Assembly: GCF_040802235.1 (NCBI RefSeq)
Contig: NC_133156.1
Coordinates: forward strand, 26,555,343-26,619,342
DNA: 64,000 nt
Reading direction: 5' to 3'
Source: Manis javanica
Lineage: Eukaryota > Chordata > Mammalia > Pholidota > Manidae
Of this stretch, positions 58,469 to 64,000 are shown in pieces; the stretch's first letter is position 1, and each line of letters starts with the position of its first letter. A program made the position numbers and the translations under genes. The notes under the pieces were generated by a model, which saw only the letters and a list, made by a program, of their open reading frames with translations, made no database searches and had not been told where the DNA came from.

Positions 58469-60089
58469 AATTCTATTGTTTCAATTATCAGTAACAGTCA
58501 TTCCCCCCTCCCAATGCCAATGTGAAGAAGGAAGACTTCCTAAAAGATACGTGCCATTCTTTCAAGGCAAAGTTCATCAAACAAATATTCCAAGTATTCC
58601 TATTTAGAGATTACTCCCTTATTACACTGCTTTCAGATCAACAGGATCATAAACCTTTTGTAGCATATATTACAAAATCACTCAAAAATAATATTCCTAA
58701 GAACAATGTAAAAGCAAAATCACTATCTAGAAAGATCAGATACGAAACAAACAAGACCTGGGAATAAAAGGGGAGGGAGGAAATCATCCATTTTCACTAA
58801 AGGAAGCTTACCTTCCATGAATTTTACATCTAAGTTTATACAAGTCATAGAACTTTTGAAGTCAATATTCCCAACTGTACTCCATGAAAGGGACAGGAAA
58901 AATACATTTTAAAAATCATACTTTCCCTTAAATATTTTCTCAAGAAATAGTGAAAAGGTACTATGGTAGGGAAAGGACAGTTCTTAACCTCATTAAGTGA
59001 AGAAGAATTGGCCACTTAGAAATCCTTAAGAAAAACAATAAACACAATCTCCAGTTTATCAGTTCTAATTGAACCACCCAAACCTAAGGCAAGTAAAATA
59101 TGACAAATGAAGTTCAAGACTGACTACTCTATTTTAAAATGAGTAGATGAGATCCAAAAGGAAGCCCCCAAATTTGCAAACACTGATTTTCAGTAGGAAA
59201 AAAATTCTCCAACACGTTCACTAATTGTGCACCTAGACAATTCAACCTTTGTGCTCCTGTTCTTTCATCTGCACAATTAAAACCATAACTGCAAGAATTT
59301 TCTAAAAATACTAAGAACCTAACTAAAGGTTAGTATTGTTACTGCTATTAATACCATAATTACTGACTGATGAAGAAAACTGTTCCTACATTCTACCCTT
59401 CTGTCACCCAGAAAACTAAAGTATTTTGCTAGCAAAACACAAATTATTTCCTTTGAGAAAAAGAATTTTTCTACAGAGTTCCTAGGACTATGAAAGGCCA
59501 AGTACTTAATGCAAAACTTTTACCTTTTTAAAGAAATTCTAGGTTGACTTTATGACTGCAGTGTTCCATCCATATGAATGCTACATAGAAAGACTTGCCT
59601 GTGTGCCCACTGAATGTCATCGCCCAGGCATACTGTAAAACCAAGTCAAGTGCACATTTTAATATTTTAACTTTTAAAGCATACATCAATGAGCTACAAT
59701 AGATACATTTATGTTCCATTAAGCATAAAAATTCTGTTCCCTTTAAAAATAATGCATTTATGTCTTACTTTCTTGTTGCTAAATAACTTATTTTATTCTT
59801 ATGCTTGGAAATTAAGTTTGCTGAATTGAAATAAACTTTTGAAACAATTTTTACTTATCAGTCATGTGGACTATTTCCCTTGAGAAAAGTTCCTAGAAAT
59901 ATCAAAATGTTTATTTGAGTTTATTCCAAACACTAACCTAAAAATTGAGCATACCCATCACTCCCGTTTCTTTTGGGAATGGGGGGAGTTTTAAATTACT
60001 GAACCATCTATACAAAAATTGTGTTTAAAAAACACAAAGTGTAAATATAACAAACAAGGTATAAGAATATAAACATAAGGTGTAAAGAG

Positions 60090-60275
60090 TATTCACTGTT
60101 GCACTGTTATGGAAAATTATATTATGTTCCATTTAATGTATATACCACATTATATACTGGAATACTATTTAGCTATTGAAAAGAATGAGATTCATAGATA
60201 TCTGTGTTGTTGGAATGTTCTGGGATAAACATGCATTACTTTCAGAATAAAGACTAAGAAAAAAACAAAAGGTAC
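60090..60275 (+). mobile_element. Old L1 3' end fragment
   Basis: CACATTATATACTGGAATAC and TATTTAGCTATTGAAAAGAA, then AATGAGATTCATAGAT, follow the L1 3' region on the plus strand. Confidence 0.6.
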
Positions 60276-61079
60276 CAATATCTATTAATTAGTGATATGC
60301 TACCTTACATATTTTAGCTCTTGCAATGATCTTTAAAATCCCATAAGATTTATAATTCCATAAATTAACTCCACTCTGCGATTTTAATTAGTGTAAATGA
60401 GGTACTTAAACAGATCTGAGGACCATGTAACATCTCTGCTAGCAGCAGGTGTGGAAGGTCCAATTTCAACTTTTTCCTGGTTCAAGAGAAGTTTTACCTG
60501 GTTATTTTCTCTGAACTCTCAGGGCTAAGGTCTAAGAGCTAATCAGAGTATTTTCTGATGGAGTTTCCCAATTTCAGAAGGGAATTCGCTTTTGGCTTGT
60601 AATACTAAAATTTTTCAAACAGATCACTTTGTGTTGGCTTTAGGATCCTGCAAAGCAAACAATGAAGGCATGATTAAGGTAGCTTATACCAAAGGAAAAA
60701 AAATGTTTGAGGCAACAGAATTGATTTGTCATCCACTGGGAATGTTAATTTTTATACTTATCTACTTTGAAAAGCATTAACACTGTCATGTCAATAAGAG
60801 CTACTCTAAAAAAACATAAACAATGGAAATGTTAATACATCACAGATTAACATAATCAATTATTTATTTTACAGGATTGACCCTGACCTATGAAATATTC
60901 CCTTAACTTTCAAAGTGTCCACTTGAATCCCAAATTTTTACATTGGCAACTGTAAACAAATTCCCCATCAGTAAATTTGCTAGTGTTAAAGGAGCTTCAA
61001 GTAACTGTGGGCATTTATGTTCCAACATCAGGGAAGCATGAAGACCAATCATAATCCACCTGAATTTTTAATAGTAGAG

Positions 61080-61735
61080 CTTTCTCTTTCTACCAAAAGC
61101 AAAATGGCAAAATACCATAATACCTCATAACCTTTAAGTGTCAGTCTTAAATCACAAAAAAATGCATCATACAGAAGATTAGAATCCAGAATATATACAG
61201 AACTCCTTTACAAATCACTGAATAACCCAAAAGAAAAACAGGCAAAGGAAAAGGAACAGGCAATACTTGGCAAAGTAAATGGGAAACAGAAAAAAGATAA
61301 ACTAAATTAACCGTAAAATGCAAAATTAAAACCTATCACTTCTCACCGGACACTCCCCAAAGTATTAAAATACCAGTCTAAACCAAACACTGGCAAGGAA
61401 GTAGGGAAGAGAGAACCTGCAAACTGCTGAAGGGAGTTTCAACTGCTACAAACACAGTGGAGAACTATTTTGCAAGTACCTAATAAAATCAAAACTGTTG
61501 ATGAATCTAGCAATCCTCTTCTAGATTTATATACAAGAAACACCCATTTGCACAAAACATAAACGGAGAATTTAACTGTTTTATAACTGCCACAGTATTT
61601 CTAAAACTTATAAGGAGTAACAACCTACAGGTCCATCAAAAAGGAAATAGATTAAGCTGTGGTTATTCACATCGTGAACCTCAAAGATAATCATACAGGT
61701 ACTTGAAAAATTAAAAAGTGGTAGGTACTATTTAT
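61080..61735 (+). mobile_element. Old L1M fragment
   Basis: TAGAATCCAGAATATATACA, then ACCGGACACTCCCCAAAGTA and ACTGGCAAGGAAGTAGGGA follow decayed L1 ORF2 text on the plus strand. Confidence 0.65.
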
Positions 61736-61969
61736 AATTTTACCAGGTTAACTGCAGTGAATTAGGGCTGTCCCTGGGAAACCAAGACAGTCACCCTATT
61801 TATAGCAATAATAAAGTCAACATGACACATCTCAAAAACAGTATTAAAATGAAAAAAGTCACTTGACACATACTGTAATAGCCTTTAAATGTTTCAGTAT
61901 TTTCAGTATACACAAAATGCCAGATATTGTTCATAGATTAACATGTTTCACAGATACATTATAGTCAGA

Positions 61970-63372
61970 CTATTTATAGTGTGATCATAAAAACTAGACG
62001 AATAGATATTTGGAACAGAGTTAAGAAATATACCCACACTAAATGGACAACTGATTTGCAACAATAGTCCAGACATCAGCAGAAAAGGATATTCTTTTCA
62101 ACAAATGGTGTTGGAACAATTATATATCCACATACAGGGAAAAAAATAGAACCTCATTTCATGCCTCACACTGTATTAAAATTTAACTCAAAATGGTTTT
62201 CTGTAAAACCAAAAAACTACAAGAAACCTGCACCAGGTAGGGAAGTGGCATTAATACCAGTTGTAAGCCCTACTGCCAACAAAGGAAAAATAGTAAGAGA
62301 TGTTCATCAACGAATTATGCTTTTAAATCACCAGACAAGGAAGGATCTCCTATAGTGGCCAAAAATAGCAACGCTAAAGATTTAGTAGAAGGTCAAGCTA
62401 AAAATATGAAGTAAATGGATGAATTTTAAGTTCTTACTGCTGTGTGTATGAATACCAGCTTTTTATAATAAATGCCACAAATCTACAAAAAATATATATA
62501 TATAATAAATGAAATGAAATTAAAAAATTACAAAAGAAAAAAAATCTGCATCATCTTGGGTTAAGTGAAGATGAGATACAACACCAAAATCCTGATCTGT
62601 AAGAGACAGATAAATGTGACTCCATCAAATTTAAAACCTGCTCTGCCAGACCCTTTAGAGAATGAAAAGGCAAGCCAGACTGAGTGCATATTTGTAAAGC
62701 ACAAATCTCACAGAAAACTTGTATCCAAAATATGTAAAACGGAATAACCCCATGAGCAAACAATCTGAAGGCACCTCACCAAAGAAATTATTTGAATGCC
62801 AAACAAATACATGAAAAACGCTAACCACCATTAGTAATTTCAAAAATACAAATTAAAACCAGTGAGGTACCACTACACACCTGTCGGAATGACTAAAATG
62901 TAAGAGGCTGACCATACTGTACTGGTTGGGATACTGAGGAAATGGAACCTTCAAATACTGCTAGTGCGAAGGTAAAGTGGAAAACATAGGCAATTTCTTA
63001 AGAGGCTTTAGTTGTAATTGCCGAAAACTGGAAACAAACCAAAAGTCCATCAACAGGTGAATAAACAAACTGTAGTGTATTTTAAAACACATATTGTAAG
63101 ATACCAACTATATAAAATAAATAAAATGCACACAAATATTCAGGGAAAGCAGGTAAGGCATTCCTGGGAGAAGGAGATGTGGGGGAGTGGACAGGAAAGA
63201 ATGCATGGGGGCAAGAGAAAACTTTTGGTGGCGATGGATACATTCACTATCTTTTCTGTGTTAATGGTTTATTGAGTATAAAGTGTCAAAAATTACCAGA
63301 ACGTACATTTGAAATAAGTGCAATTTATTGTATGGCAATTACAGCTCAATAAAACCATTTGAAAAAAGATTT
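61970..63372 (+). mobile_element. Old L1M element, ORF2 3' part to poly(A)
   Basis: TTCAACAAATGGTGTTGGAA, then AATACAAATTAAAACCAGTG, then CATCAACAGGTGAATAAACA, ending ACAGCTCAATAAAACCATTT with an A-run. It is decayed, and the frames inside (for example 62,161-62,355) are remnants. Confidence 0.8.
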
Positions 63373-64000
63373 TTTTTTTAAGCCACTAATAAAACAGCCT
63401 GGGAAGACATAAGGTTTTCTCAGGGGAAAAGAGGAATGGGCACCTGTACAAGAAAAAAATAGACTTTTTAAAAATGTTAACAATTCTGAGTACAACGTAT
63501 ACAAGCGGTCTTTTAAATCTACCTGAATAATTTATCAAAATCACTAAGAATAAATAAAAGGCAAGGGTCTGTGTATACTAACATGTGTTTAATTAAATTG
63601 TCACAAATTTTTGTTGCAAGGTTATGTTATGTACTCAAACATTTGAAATTTGGGTTAGCTATTAAAGAAAAAAAATGTTTTCCCAGGCCAGAGAAACTTT
63701 AAACAGAAGCCAACATCAGTGCTCACAGCAAGAGCAATATCACCATCACTGGATCTGTTAATCTACTTTCCAAAATGTTCCTATTTGCTCCCTGTTACCC
63801 CTTCCTCCTCCCAAATTCTTCCTGATAGCTCTTGGAAATAATGGTTATTTCTAAGGCTGGGACAGGCAAAAAACACAAGACTAGCCTGAAGCATCTGATA
63901 AAGAAAGACAAATGCATAAGATAAAGGTGTGAGGGTGGGAGGGGGTGGGAAAGGGGGAACCTCAAAAGCACTCAAGAGCCAAAACTGCAACAATGTGAAT

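Overview
The window is nuclear DNA of a placental mammal. It holds split genes with GT/AG introns and is rich in L1, L2, MIR, hAT and Tigger repeats and endogenous retrovirus (ERV) sequence. No Alu or rodent B1/B2 elements were seen. The L1 3' ends look laurasiatherian to me, but this is a weak impression and I do not name the species. The gene order, GLRA1 and G3BP1 tail to tail, is that of human 5q33.

Layout. (1) 1-11,965, plus strand: the last two coding exons of GLRA1, the glycine receptor alpha-1 chain. They encode TM3, the intracellular loop and TM4. The tandem acceptor for the alternative eight-residue loop insert is visible. Upstream exons lie outside the window. The intron before exon 8 is filled with L1 and contains a diverged duplication of the sequence just upstream of the exon. 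(2) About 12-22 kb: intergenic DNA with MIR and L2 relics and no supported gene. (3) 31,934-52,225, minus strand: all 11 coding exons of G3BP1, the stress-granule nucleator, giving an uninterrupted 464-residue protein. Its 3'UTR lies below 31,933 and may be several kb long. The noncoding first exon lies beyond 64,000. (4) About 52.2-64 kb: G3BP1 intron 1, with L1s, a 1.7-kb solo LTR and a Tigger transposon.

The most unusual region is the intron between G3BP1 coding exons 5 and 6. An L1 there is interrupted at 39,875-44,989 by what looks like a reverse-transcribed copy of a betaretrovirus-like ERV RNA. It starts at R, ends in R plus poly(A), lacks complete LTRs, and is flanked by a 16-bp target-site duplication at an L1-endonuclease-type site. 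This suggests the L1 machinery, not integrase, inserted it. The copied RNA carries broken gag and env remnants, a pol-less AT-rich middle, and four motifs in the order of a type-D retrovirus constitutive transport element, spread apart by a three-copy 27-bp repeat. A separate 1,702-bp solo LTR (54,442-56,143) has a perfect 6-bp target-site duplication. It carries an open frame for a small single-pass membrane protein 11 bp from its 5' edge, plus a piece of the same transport-element motif.

The two host genes are convergent and unrelated in function: one is a synaptic chloride channel, the other a cytoplasmic RNA-binding protein. Their shared 3' flank is where their transcripts could meet.
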